A stretch of DNA of 47,737 nt. Origin: Akkermansia muciniphila (lineage in GTDB: Bacteria; Verrucomicrobiota; Verrucomicrobiia; Verrucomicrobiales; Akkermansiaceae). The translations under genes were made by a program, and so were the position numbers. Positions within the stretch are counted from its first letter, which is position 1; each line of letters starts with the position of its first letter. Shown piece by piece: positions 1-7,472 of this stretch. The stretch is taken from NCBI GenBank assembly GCA_945873305.1, contig CAMCCX010000011.1, positions 1-47,737 on the forward strand. The letters are read 5' to 3'. The notes under the pieces were generated by a model. The model was not told the DNA's origin. It searched no databases and saw only the letters and a program-made list of their open reading frames with translations.

Positions 1-2
1 TT

Positions 3-179
3 GCCAGCACGCTGCGCTCGGACTACGAGGAGGCCCTCCGCATCGTCTTCCGGGATTACGCGTCCTCACTCAACGCCGTTAGGACGCACCTCGTGAATGA
101 GAAAAAGGCCATCGAGCCCCGTCTCAAGCGCTGGCAGGAGCTTTTCCTCACGCTCAAAGCCATCGAGCAGGATCTTTGA
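3..179 (+). CDS. C-terminal fragment of an unknown protein
   Basis: An open frame enters from the left edge and runs 58 codons to a TGA stop. The peptide ends in LKAIEQDL and is rich in charged and hydrophobic residues in a helical pattern (DYEEALRIVFRDYASSL, then RLKRWQELF). It looks like the helical or coiled C-terminus of a larger protein. No family can be recognised from this piece. The next gene is convergent, and a hairpin lies just after the stop, consistent with a true gene end. Confidence 0.6.
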   Translation, partial: ASTLRSDYEEALRIVFRDYASSLNAVRTHLVNEKKAIEPRLKRWQELFLTLKAIEQDL

Positions 180-188
180 AATGGAAAA

Positions 189-215
189 CCGCAGGCCGGT
201 GAATCCAGCCTGCGG
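189..215. terminator. Hairpin between convergent genes
   Basis: An 8-bp perfect stem, CCGCAGGC/GCCTGCGG, with an 11-nt loop follows the stop at 179 and faces the 3' end of the EF-hand gene at 243. AAAA precedes the stem, so a leftward transcript would carry a short U-run after it. It probably ends the minus-strand EF-hand transcript, perhaps acting in both directions. Confidence 0.55.
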
Positions 216-242
216 TGTTGAATTTAACAGATCCGTGGCGGA

Positions 243-737
243 TTACTCCGCTGGCGGTGCTGGAGCTGGCGGCGGGCCGCCTGGGCCGCCTGGGCCGCGC
301 TTGCCACCCGGGCCACCTGGGCCGCGGCCCATCATCGGAGGAAGTTCTTCACCGGCATCGCGGGCGGCCTTCACCTCCTCGCGGCTCAACTTGCCGTCCT
401 TGTCGGCGTCGTATTTTTCAAGCAGCGCCTTGTGGCGGGCTTGCATGTCGGCCTTCATGGCCTCTTTTTCGGTGTCGGAAAGCTCGCCGTCTTTATCCGC
501 GTCATACTTCTCGAGCATCTTCGCCTTGCGCTCTTCCGCTTGCGCTTTCATGGCTTCGCGCATGGCTTTCCTCTCGTCATCGGAGAGCTTGCCGTCCTTG
601 TCCGCGTCGAATTTCTCGAACATTTCAGCTGGCATCTCGCGTTTCGGTCCATCCGGGCGCTTTGGCTTGTCTTCGGCTACGGCGAAGGTGCAGGTCCCCA
701 TAAGGGCACCCAGAGTGATGAGTGTGGTCGTTTTCAT
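243..737 (-). CDS. Secreted EF-hand calcium-binding protein
   Basis: 164 residues with an N-terminal signal peptide (MKTTTLITLGALMGTCTFAVA). Three near-identical EF-hand calcium loops follow, each with the DADKDGxLS core (about residues 44, 78 and 110), spaced by Lys/Glu/Ala-rich helices. The C-terminus is a low-complexity Gly/Pro tail (GGPGG repeats, then PPPAPAPPAE). Loop positions 1, 3 and 5 are Asp and position 12 is Glu, so the loops should bind calcium. The protein is probably exported and acts as a calcium buffer or surface protein, with no enzyme domain. Exported EF-hand proteins of this layout are frequent in PVC bacteria. Read divergently from cdsA. Confidence 0.85.
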   Translation of the reverse strand: MKTTTLITLGALMGTCTFAVAEDKPKRPDGPKREMPAEMFEKFDADKDGKLSDDERKAMREAMKAQAEERKAKMLEKYDADKDGELSDTEKEAMKADMQARHKALLEKYDADKDGKLSREEVKAARDAGEELPPMMGRGPGGPGGKRGPGGPGGPPPAPAPPAE

Positions 738-768
738 TGTTGGTTTTCTGTTGGATTGGAGAGACGCC

Positions 769-792
769 TTGATGGTCTCGATTGACCATCAA
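769..792. promoter_or_regulatory. 9-bp inverted repeat upstream of the EF-hand gene
   Basis: TTGATGGTC and GACCATCAA form a perfect 9-bp inverted repeat separated by 6 nt. It lies 32 bp upstream of the EF-hand start and about 80 bp upstream of cdsA, in the divergent spacer. It could be an operator or a 5'-leader hairpin of the EF-hand transcript. Only the sequence supports this. Confidence 0.4.
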
Positions 793-869
793 ACCGCGGC
801 CCCCAAAAAAGGTTGCGCGACAATTGACGAATGAGTTGCCACTTCCGCCGGAGCCGTCTTGGATTCCCC

Positions 870-1799
870 ATGAAAATGGCCGATAACCCGCAGCCTCCCA
901 TCCAGTCGAAAGCGCTCGTCTTCGCCCGCCGCAGCGCAAGCACCTTGTTCCTCTGGGGACTTGTCACGGCCATCTTTGTCAGCGGCAAATCCTGGGCCGT
1001 GCTCGGCCTCATCGGAGCGCTCTCGATGATCGCCACCGCCGAGTATTTCAAGATGCTGCGCGCCGCCGCCGTCATGTGCTTCCCCCGCTTCGGCATCCTG
1101 CTCGCCGCGGTCTATTGCGGCGGGCTCTACTGGCATTTCCTGCAGGGCGGGAAATCGATCCCGCAGGACATCGACGCCCTTGCCGTCTTCATCGCCATCG
1201 CCGGCGCGTTCACCCTCCAGCTCCGCTATCCGATCCGCGGCATCGAAGCGCTGCTCGCCGTGGCGGCGAACCTGCTAGGTTTCGTTTACGTCGCCTTCCT
1301 TTTCAACTTCGCCGCCCGCATCACCTTCCTCGTCCCGGACGCCAACGCCGTCTCGGGCATCGTCAGCAGCTCCGGCGCGTTCCTGCTGCTCTGGCTGCTC
1401 GCCGTCACCAAGTTCACCGACATGGGCGCCTACATCGTCGGCTCGATGATCGGCCGCCACAAGATGATCCCCCACGTCAGCCCCGGAAAAACCTGGGAAG
1501 GCTTCGGCGGGGCGCTGCTGTTCTCACAGCTCGCCGCTTGCGGCCTCTATCTGCTCTTTCCCCAGCAGCTCGGCATCTTCCACCACTGGGGCCACGTCGT
1601 CGCCCTCGGGTTCATCCTCTCCATCCTCGCCGTCATCGGCGACCTGGCGGAAAGCGTGGTCAAGCGCGCCATCCACGCCAAGGACTCCGGCAGCATGCTC
1701 CCCGGCATCGGCGGCTCGCTCGACCTCATCGACAGCATCTGCTTCACCGCGCCCGCGCTCTATTTCTACCTGAAATGGATCCTTCTCCCCGCCGCATGA
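870..1799 (+). CDS. cdsA: Phosphatidate cytidylyltransferase
   Basis: 309 residues from the ATG at 870; an in-frame ATG at 831 would add a Cys/Arg-rich stretch unlike the family, and ATG 876 is equally possible. The enzyme makes CDP-diacylglycerol from phosphatidic acid and CTP at the inner membrane, the branch point for phospholipid synthesis. Several hydrophobic segments are visible. The family signature is near the C-terminus: SVVKRAIHAKDSG followed by MLPGIGGSLDLIDS. The usual HGG is IGG and the usual DR is DL; the acidic residues are kept. The stop overlaps the dxr start by 4 bp (ATGA), so the two are probably translationally coupled, as in many bacteria that pair cdsA with dxr. Confidence 0.92.
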   Translation: MKMADNPQPPIQSKALVFARRSASTLFLWGLVTAIFVSGKSWAVLGLIGALSMIATAEYFKMLRAAAVMCFPRFGILLAAVYCGGLYWHFLQGGKSIPQDIDALAVFIAIAGAFTLQLRYPIRGIEALLAVAANLLGFVYVAFLFNFAARITFLVPDANAVSGIVSSSGAFLLLWLLAVTKFTDMGAYIVGSMIGRHKMIPHVSPGKTWEGFGGALLFSQLAACGLYLLFPQQLGIFHHWGHVVALGFILSILAVIGDLAESVVKRAIHAKDSGSMLPGIGGSLDLIDSICFTAPALYFYLKWILLPAA

Positions 1800-2965
1800 A
1801 CGCCCCGTCCCGCAAACGCCGCGTCGTCCTGCTAGGCTCCACCGGCTCCATCGGCTGCTCCACCCTCAAGGTCGCCCGCGAGCTGCCCGGCGAGATCGAA
1901 ATCATCGCCCTCGCCGCATCCTCCAACATCGAGAAACTCGCCGCCCAGGCCCGCGAAACCGGCGTCCGCCACGTCGCCATTTACGACGCCTCCAAGGAGT
2001 CCGCCCTCCGAGCGCTGCTCCCCGCGGAGGTGAAAATCCACCTCGGCGCGGAAGGCCTGCTAGAACTCGCCACCCTCGCCGAGGCCGACATCGTGCTCAT
2101 CGCCATCGTCGGCACCGCCGGACTCCATCCCGCGCTCGCCGCCATCGAGGCGGGCAAGGACCTCGCCATCGCCTCCAAGGAAATCCTCGTCATGGCCGGC
2201 GAAATCATCACCGCCGCCGCCACCAGGCGCGGCGTCAAACTCCTCCCCGTCGACAGCGAGCACAACGCCATTTTCCAGTGCCTCGACGGCCACCGCGGCG
2301 GCGAGGCCGAAGTCACCCGGCTCATCCTGACCGCATCCGGCGGCCCCTTCCGCACCCTGCCAGCCGACCAAATCCGCCACGTCACCCTCGCCCAGGCCCT
2401 CAAGCACCCGACCTGGGAAATGGGCCCGAAAATCACCATCGACTCGGCCACCCTTTTCAACAAAGGCCTGGAAATGATCGAAGCCCGCTGGCTGTTCGGC
2501 ATCGGCATGGAGCGCATCGACGTGGTCGTCCACCCGCAGAGCATCATCCACTCGATGGTCGAGTTCACCGACGGCTCGGTGCTCGCCCAGCTCAGCCGGA
2601 CCGACATGTGCTTTCCCATCCAATACGCGCTCACCTGGCCGCGGCGCGTCAAAGGCGGCCTCCGCCCGCTCGATTTCCCCGCGCTCGCGAAACTGGAATT
2701 CGAAGCCCCGCGCCGCGCGGATTTCCCCGCGCTGGATCTCGCCCGCCGCGCCGGTCTCGCCGGCGGCACCCTGCCCGCCGTTTACAACGCCGCCAACGAA
2801 GTCGCCGTCGATGCCTTCCGCGCCGGGAAAATCCCCTTCCCCGGCATTTGGGAAAGCGTCGCCGCCGTCATGGACGCCCACCCGGTCCAACCCTCCGCCA
2901 GCCTCGAGTCCGTCGTTGCGGCGGACCTTTGGGCGCGCGAAACTGCCGCGGCGACCATCGCCTGA
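1796..2965 (+). CDS. dxr: 1-deoxy-D-xylulose 5-phosphate reductoisomerase
   Basis: 389 residues, the normal family size. It converts DXP to MEP with NADPH, the first committed step of the non-mevalonate isoprenoid pathway, in the cytoplasm. Visible motifs are the NADPH-binding loop GSTGSIGCSTL near the N-terminus, ASKEILVMAGE, the metal-binding block PVDSEHNAIFQCL, and KITIDSATLFNKGLEMIEA with HPQSIIHSMVEF in the catalytic domain. The ATG at 1796 overlaps the cdsA stop and places the nucleotide-binding motif about 15 residues in; the frame is open far upstream, but that part is only out-of-frame cdsA. Part of a cdsA-dxr operon. Confidence 0.96.
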   Translation: MNAPSRKRRVVLLGSTGSIGCSTLKVARELPGEIEIIALAASSNIEKLAAQARETGVRHVAIYDASKESALRALLPAEVKIHLGAEGLLELATLAEADIVLIAIVGTAGLHPALAAIEAGKDLAIASKEILVMAGEIITAAATRRGVKLLPVDSEHNAIFQCLDGHRGGEAEVTRLILTASGGPFRTLPADQIRHVTLAQALKHPTWEMGPKITIDSATLFNKGLEMIEARWLFGIGMERIDVVVHPQSIIHSMVEFTDGSVLAQLSRTDMCFPIQYALTWPRRVKGGLRPLDFPALAKLEFEAPRRADFPALDLARRAGLAGGTLPAVYNAANEVAVDAFRAGKIPFPGIWESVAAVMDAHPVQPSASLESVVAADLWARETAAATIA

Positions 2966-3014
2966 CCCCGTCTTTTCTGATTCCCAGCAACCACCGCCGG
3001 AGTATATTTCCATC

Positions 3015-4106
3015 ATGCACCTCTTGAGCCGCCTCGTCCTCCTGTCTTTCCTGCTAGCATCGCCCCACGCCACCGCCACCCCGGCCGATGCCCTGCGGAT
3101 CCAGAAAACCTACCAACTCGCGATGGAAAAGTGGGCCTTGGAAACCCGCATCGCCGCGACCCCGGCCGAGCAAACCCAAGCGTGGGGCAACCGTCCCGAC
3201 GCCGTCGTCTTCGCCAAACAAATGTGGGCCGGCATCGGCCAGTCACTCGACCAGGAATGGACGCTCGAACCTGCCGCCTGGTTTCTCCAAATCACTCCCG
3301 GCCTGTTCGCTAACAACGAGGCCGGCGTTCCCACCGCCGTCTTCACCAAGGAAAACGAAGCCATCCGCAAAGCCGTCGAAACCCAACACATCAACAGCCT
3401 CAAACTCATCCCCGTCTGCGTCGCGCTGGCCTCCAGCTCCGATCCCCGCTCACTCTCCCTGCTTGAGAAAATCCAGTCGGCCAACCCGGATTCGAAGACC
3501 CAGGGTGTCGCCGCTTTCGGAGCCGCCTTGCAGCTCAAAACCCTCGGCGACGACGGCGAGATCATGCGCAAGCGCCTTACCTTCCTCCGCAAAGCCATCA
3601 TCCAGAGTTCCGATGTCGAACTCAACGGCGTCACCGTCGCCAAGCTCGCCGAGGACGAACTCTACGTCATCCGCTTCCTCTCCAAAGGCCGCGTCGCCCC
3701 CGACCTCGTCGGCGAGGATTCCGCCATGCGCCCGCTTTCCCTGTCAGCTAACAAGGGCAAGGTCGTCATCCTGCTTTTCTGGAACAGCAACCTCGCCGAT
3801 GCCAAGCGCGTCATTGAAATCACCGCCGCCACCGAAGCGAAATTCAAGGGACGACCCCTTGCCGTGATCGGCGTAAACAACGACCCCGCCGAAAAGCTCC
3901 GCAGCCTCCAAGCCGACAACACCGTCAGCTGGGCCAACTTCTCCGACCCCGAAAACAAGCTCGCCAAGGAATACCGCGTCGGCGCCTGGCCGCTCGTTTA
4001 CGTCCTCGATGGCGATCGGAAAATCCATTACGCCGGCACCCCCGGCTCATTCGTGGAACTGACCGCGGAAGCACTGCTCGCCGAGGCGAAGCCCGCCGCT
4101 GAATAA
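3015..4106 (+). CDS. Exported thioredoxin-fold protein lacking CXXC
   Basis: 363 residues with a signal peptide (MHLLSRLVLLSFLLASPHATA). The N-terminal 220 residues are helical and unassigned. The last 130 resemble a TlpA/AhpC-type thioredoxin fold: APDLVGEDS, then a strand KVVILLFWNSNLADAKRVIE, then AVIGVNND, then the cis-Pro region WPLVYVLDGDRKIHYAG. At the active-site position after the FW, where CXXC is expected, it reads NSNLAD, and this domain has no cysteine. It is therefore unlikely to be a disulfide oxidoreductase; a binding or scaffold role is more likely. Lies 49 bp after dxr on the same strand and may be read through from it. Confidence 0.7.
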   Translation: MHLLSRLVLLSFLLASPHATATPADALRIQKTYQLAMEKWALETRIAATPAEQTQAWGNRPDAVVFAKQMWAGIGQSLDQEWTLEPAAWFLQITPGLFANNEAGVPTAVFTKENEAIRKAVETQHINSLKLIPVCVALASSSDPRSLSLLEKIQSANPDSKTQGVAAFGAALQLKTLGDDGEIMRKRLTFLRKAIIQSSDVELNGVTVAKLAEDELYVIRFLSKGRVAPDLVGEDSAMRPLSLSANKGKVVILLFWNSNLADAKRVIEITAATEAKFKGRPLAVIGVNNDPAEKLRSLQADNTVSWANFSDPENKLAKEYRVGAWPLVYVLDGDRKIHYAGTPGSFVELTAEALLAEAKPAAE

Positions 4107-4110
4107 TGTG

Positions 4111-4164
4111 TTCCGGCTGTCTCAGCCGGAATTCAAGGCTCCGCATCCGACTGAGACAGTCGGA
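4111..4164. repeat. Paired hairpin element A (TCT loop, then AGA loop)
   Basis: Two adjacent hairpins: stem TTCCGGCTG/CAGCCGGAA with loop TCT (4111-4131), then stem TCCGACTG/CAGTCGGA with loop AGA (4146-4164). It sits between the convergent genes ending at 4106 and 4178, so it probably works as a bidirectional terminator. The same sequence recurs at 14817-14859, and one half recurs in inverted orientation at 9556-9576. Confidence 0.7.
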
Positions 4165-4177
4165 ACCCATTCCGGAT

Positions 4178-4750
4178 TCACAACTTCCCCGCCACTAACA
4201 AAAACGGCGCGGGCCGGCGCGTCCCGACGGCCCCGTATCTCGCCACCCGCCAGCCGCCGGCCGCCAGCGCGGTCATCCACGCCTCCACCGCCGTCGCCTC
4301 CGCGGCACCCGCCGGATGCCCCGGATAACAGATCACGGAAAGCGCCCCGCCGGATTTCAGCAAGCGCGCCGCGGTTTCCAATGCGGACAATGTCTCCGTC
4401 GCCTCGGTCGTTAGTTCGTGGTCTTCCCCCGGCAGATAGCCGAGATTGAACATCACCACCGCCACCGATCCGGCCTCGGCATGCACGGCCATGTTCGCGT
4501 GGGACTCGTGAAAAAACTCCACCCACGCCGCATCCCCCACCCGCGCCCTCGCGGAGACGAGCGCGGCTTCCTGCACGTCGAAGGCGAGCACCTTTCCCGT
4601 GGGTCCGACGCATTCCGCCAGGAAAACCGTGTCGTGCCCGTTGCCCGCCGTCGCGTCGATCACCCGGTCACCCGGCCGGATCAAGGGCCTCAGGATTTCC
4701 TGCGCCAAAGCCGTCGGGCGCGGGGGAAACAGCGGATCAGCGGGATTCAT
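4178..4750 (-). CDS. MnmM/YtqB-like tRNA wobble-uridine methyltransferase
   Basis: 190 residues from the ATG at 4750. This is a class I SAM methyltransferase with the motif I variant VIDATAGNGHDT, an acidic loop AFDVQEAAL, and the block VVMFNLGYLPGEDHELTT. The last block is diagnostic of PF06962; its B. subtilis member YtqB (MnmM) methylates nm5s2U34 to mnm5s2U34 in tRNA. Length matches the family. The start overlaps the upstream flavoprotein gene by 14 bp, which indicates translational coupling. With that DAO-type partner it could replace the two halves of MnmC. The fold assignment is firm; the substrate is inferred from the family. Confidence 0.85.
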   Translation of the reverse strand: MNPADPLFPPRPTALAQEILRPLIRPGDRVIDATAGNGHDTVFLAECVGPTGKVLAFDVQEAALVSARARVGDAAWVEFFHESHANMAVHAEAGSVAVVMFNLGYLPGEDHELTTEATETLSALETAARLLKSGGALSVICYPGHPAGAAEATAVEAWMTALAAGGWRVARYGAVGTRRPAPFLLVAGKL

Positions 4751-5744
4751 CGCGGCGAGTTTGTTCCCGGAACAGCCGGAAGTCCACTTCCGGCTCGGGC
4801 TCGACGCCGTCCACCAACCAGCGCGCGAGCCGCCCCGCCATGCCCGGCGCGTAGAGCGAGCCCTTCGAGCCGAGCGCATTGAACATCCAGCCGCCCTCGT
4901 CGAGCGGACCGATCAATGGCTGGCTACGTCGCAAAATCGGCCGCACTCCCGCTTCGTGGCCGGTCACTTCAAAGACCTCACCGCCGAGACGGCTTGCGAT
5001 TTCCTCCACCCGCGCCCGCCCTCTGGCAGTCGGCAACTCGTCGAGCTCGTCCCACTCGTAGGTCGAGCCCGCTTTGAAAAATCCCCCGCCCTGCGGCACC
5101 ATCCAGCCGCCCGCGCCGATCCGGATATGCGTCTCGTCCCAGCCCTCCGCACGTAGCGTTAGAATCTCGCCCTTCGCGCAACGGTGCGCGCCGCAGCGTC
5201 CCGCCATCAAGCCCGCCGCGCCCTCGCACCAAATCACGTCCGAGCCATTTTCCGCCAGGGAAACCTCCCCGAGCCGGTAACAACCGAGCTCTTCAAAAAA
5301 CCCGCGCGAGCCGTCCATGAAAGCCCGCGTGTCCAGCCGTCCGCCGCCACAAACCTCCACCGCGCCGACCCACCCATCCGGCGCGGAGACCTCTCCCGCG
5401 ACCCACGGCGCGACGTCTGGCAAATTCAATTTCGAAACCATCTTGCGCCACTCCTTCTCCGATCCGGCCAACCGCAGCACCGGAAGCGGATACCAGACTT
5501 GCCGCCCGATCCGCTTCTCCACGTCCGCGTAAAACTCCAGCGCCTCCGGCAAAAACCCGGCGATCCGCCAGCTCGGCTCGAAATTTTTCCCGGTCAAGGG
5601 ATTCACCATCCCCGCCGCCACCCGCGAGCTGCCACCCGCGCCGCGATCCACTAACATGAACCCCGCGCCACGCTTCCACAGCGCCCACGCAAGACAAGTC
5701 CCCGCGAGTCCTTGTCCGGCGATGGTCCATTGCGGCGCGCTCAC
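4737..5744 (-). CDS. DAO-family FAD-dependent oxidoreductase (MnmC2-like role proposed)
   Basis: 335 residues. The N-terminal Rossmann motif is TIAGQGLAGTCLAWAL, followed by an acidic strand end (FMLVDRG) and the block SSRVAAGMVNPLTGKNF, typical of DAO-superfamily oxidases such as glycine oxidase and the MnmC C-terminal half. Near the C-terminus GVRPILRRSQPLIG and NALGSKGSLYAPGMA fit the FAD/substrate-binding part. It overlaps the start of the MnmM-like gene (14 bp) and is itself overlapped by the stop of the preceding small gene (4 bp). I infer oxidative removal of the carboxymethyl group of cmnm5(s2)U34 in tRNA from this pairing; an amino-acid oxidase is the main alternative. Confidence 0.8.
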   Translation of the reverse strand: MSAPQWTIAGQGLAGTCLAWALWKRGAGFMLVDRGAGGSSRVAAGMVNPLTGKNFEPSWRIAGFLPEALEFYADVEKRIGRQVWYPLPVLRLAGSEKEWRKMVSKLNLPDVAPWVAGEVSAPDGWVGAVEVCGGGRLDTRAFMDGSRGFFEELGCYRLGEVSLAENGSDVIWCEGAAGLMAGRCGAHRCAKGEILTLRAEGWDETHIRIGAGGWMVPQGGGFFKAGSTYEWDELDELPTARGRARVEEIASRLGGEVFEVTGHEAGVRPILRRSQPLIGPLDEGGWMFNALGSKGSLYAPGMAGRLARWLVDGVEPEPEVDFRLFREQTRRDESR

Positions 5745-6061
5745 TTCGCCATCAATTCTTCGTTAGGGTCCACCCAGGCGGCGTCATGGCCCTTGGCGTA
5801 ATTGAACAAATGCTTGTGCAAATAAGGCACAAAGGTCGCCCTCTGCTCTTTCGGCAGCTTCGCCAGAATCGTCTCATTGACGGCCCGCATCAGCTTCTGC
5901 ATCAGGTTCAATGTTAGCTGCCGGCCCTTGCGCGCCTTTTGCACCTGCTTGTGGTTCAGTTGTTCTTCGGAAACCTCCACCAATTCATGATTGGTCAAAT
6001 TCCATCGGTCCATCAATCCGTCGAGCGGTTGCGGTCCGTGATCGCGTGTCAGTTCATCCAT
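5741..6061 (-). CDS. Small HTH-like protein
   Basis: 106 residues from the ATG at 6061; a longer frame upstream is not convincing. The middle reads like a helix-turn-helix of the Cro/Xre type: LTNHELVEVSEEQLNHKQVQ, a basic turn KARKGRQ, then LTLNLMQKLMRAVN. The C-terminal half is helical and ends VDPNEELMAK. No enzyme motif is present. Its last 4 bp (ATGA) overlap the start of the flavoprotein gene, so the three genes down to 4178 form one tight operon. It may be a regulator or an RNA-binding accessory protein; I do not recognise a named family. Confidence 0.6.
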   Translation of the reverse strand: MDELTRDHGPQPLDGLMDRWNLTNHELVEVSEEQLNHKQVQKARKGRQLTLNLMQKLMRAVNETILAKLPKEQRATFVPYLHKHLFNYAKGHDAAWVDPNEELMAK

Positions 6062-6110
6062 GCCCCCGGATGTAGCGCATGCGCCGCCTGCGACTAAGCA
6101 CAAAATTTTC

Positions 6111-7412
6111 TCATTCCCCGATCACCGTTTCCGCCTGCCACGGACCGTTCAGCGGGTGCCAAAGCGCCGCCCAATACCATGCGGAGACATCGGTCCACGT
6201 CGAGCCGTCGCGGCTGCTGGTGATCCGTTCATGCACGGTCCGGCGCAGGCCGTCGCGCGTCGCGGAAAACCTCGCCCAGCGGCTGCCGTCGGCCAGCCTC
6301 ACCGTGATCGCCTCGGTCGTTTCAAACCCCGCCGCGCGCAGGCAATCGCCGGCCGGATGCAAGCGCCGCGTCGCCTGGTTCACCCGCCGGAGAATCACCT
6401 GGTCGGTCCTCCAGCGGTAGCTGGAAAGCGTGCCGGGAAAACTCTTCGCAAACGCGGTTTCCGCCTCCGTCGGCGGCAGGGAATGCAGCGGCAGGACCAG
6501 GCCATTGAACGTGAAAACCTCCGGCCCACGCCCGAGCTCCGGCGGCACCGGTGTCCGCGGCGTGCCGAACGCCAGCAGCGGCGCGAGGACCGCGGCACAC
6601 GCTAACAACACCCATTCCGTCCGCCCCGCCTGATTGCTGGAACCGGCGGAAAGCGCGGGCCGCGCGCGGCTGGAAATCGCGGCCCACAAGGGCAGCAGAA
6701 TCATCGCGAAGCTCACCAGCCCGATCCCGCCGTGGCCGAGAATCGTCTCCGGCAAATACCCGGTTTCAGTTAACACCAACAGGCTCGCGCGCATAACATT
6801 GGCCGGGATCACCAGCGCGATGGCCAGCAAGCCGCCGATCACCGTCGCCCGCCACGTCAAGCGGTGGATCGCGGCCAGCGCCATAGCCGCGGCCAGCGCG
6901 TGCCATAACATCCGCACCCCGCCGCAAGCCGGATCGACCCCGATCACCTGCCCGTCGAGCTCGATCTGGGTGCCGCTGCGCGACACCACGACGCTCCCTA
7001 ACTCCAACAACCGCAACGTGCCCTCCGCCGCCGCCACCCGCAGCGGATAGCCCGCGAAAAACTGCATCGACGCCGCCACCGGCAGCGACAACGCGAGCAA
7101 GCCCAGCAGTCCCGCCCGGCGGTGGATGCCGTAACAAGTCGCCACGCCCGCCACCGCCAGCCCGGCGCGCAGCATCGGCGGCAGCCCGTGGATTCCGAGC
7201 ACCGACAGCAAAACCAAGGCCGCGCCGAAAACGCGGGCGCCCGCACTGGCGTGCAGGGATTTCCGGTCCCGCCAGGCGAGGACGCAGGCCAGCGCCAGTG
7301 TTAGCAGGCCGAGCGGTTCATCACAGCCGTCGTCGAGACGCTTTCCAAACCACCAGACGACCGGTGCCAGCGCCACGCATTGCAGGACGGCGGGATGAAT
7401 TTTCGATGACAT
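6111..7412 (-). CDS. Exosortase with EpsI-like C-terminal domain
   Basis: 433 residues. The first 250 are a polytopic membrane domain of the exosortase/archaeosortase family with all three catalytic residues: Cys163 in DPACGGVRML, Arg208 in IPANVMRASLL and His227 in LGHGGIGLVSF. Exosortases cut PEP-CTERM tails in the inner membrane and pass the protein to the surface. A further membrane segment (about 265-285) leads into a soluble domain (290-433) with HPAGDCLRAAGF, resembling EpsI proteins that are often separate or fused to exosortases. The gene lies 60 bp downstream of a VIT/vWA gene whose product ends in a PEP-CTERM tail, its likely dedicated substrate. Confidence 0.9.
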   Translation of the reverse strand: MSSKIHPAVLQCVALAPVVWWFGKRLDDGCDEPLGLLTLALACVLAWRDRKSLHASAGARVFGAALVLLSVLGIHGLPPMLRAGLAVAGVATCYGIHRRAGLLGLLALSLPVAASMQFFAGYPLRVAAAEGTLRLLELGSVVVSRSGTQIELDGQVIGVDPACGGVRMLWHALAAAMALAAIHRLTWRATVIGGLLAIALVIPANVMRASLLVLTETGYLPETILGHGGIGLVSFAMILLPLWAAISSRARPALSAGSSNQAGRTEWVLLACAAVLAPLLAFGTPRTPVPPELGRGPEVFTFNGLVLPLHSLPPTEAETAFAKSFPGTLSSYRWRTDQVILRRVNQATRRLHPAGDCLRAAGFETTEAITVRLADGSRWARFSATRDGLRRTVHERITSSRDGSTWTDVSAWYWAALWHPLNGPWQAETVIGE

Positions 7413-7427
7413 GGCGGCAAATAGGGG

Positions 7428-7469
7428 GCATGGACGTCTCGTCCATGCGAGGGGACGAGACGTCCCCTC
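7428..7469. repeat. Paired hairpin element D between VIT gene and exosortase
   Basis: Two directly abutting 9-bp hairpins: GCATGGACG-TCT-CGTCCATGC (7428-7448) and GAGGGGACG-AGA-CGTCCCCTC (7449-7469). The TCT-then-AGA loops and shared GTCTC/GAGAC core match elements A and B although the stems differ. It fills the 60-bp gap between the VIT gene stop and the exosortase start, so it may reduce exosortase transcription or protect the upstream mRNA end. Confidence 0.65.
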
Positions 7470-7472
7470 TCC

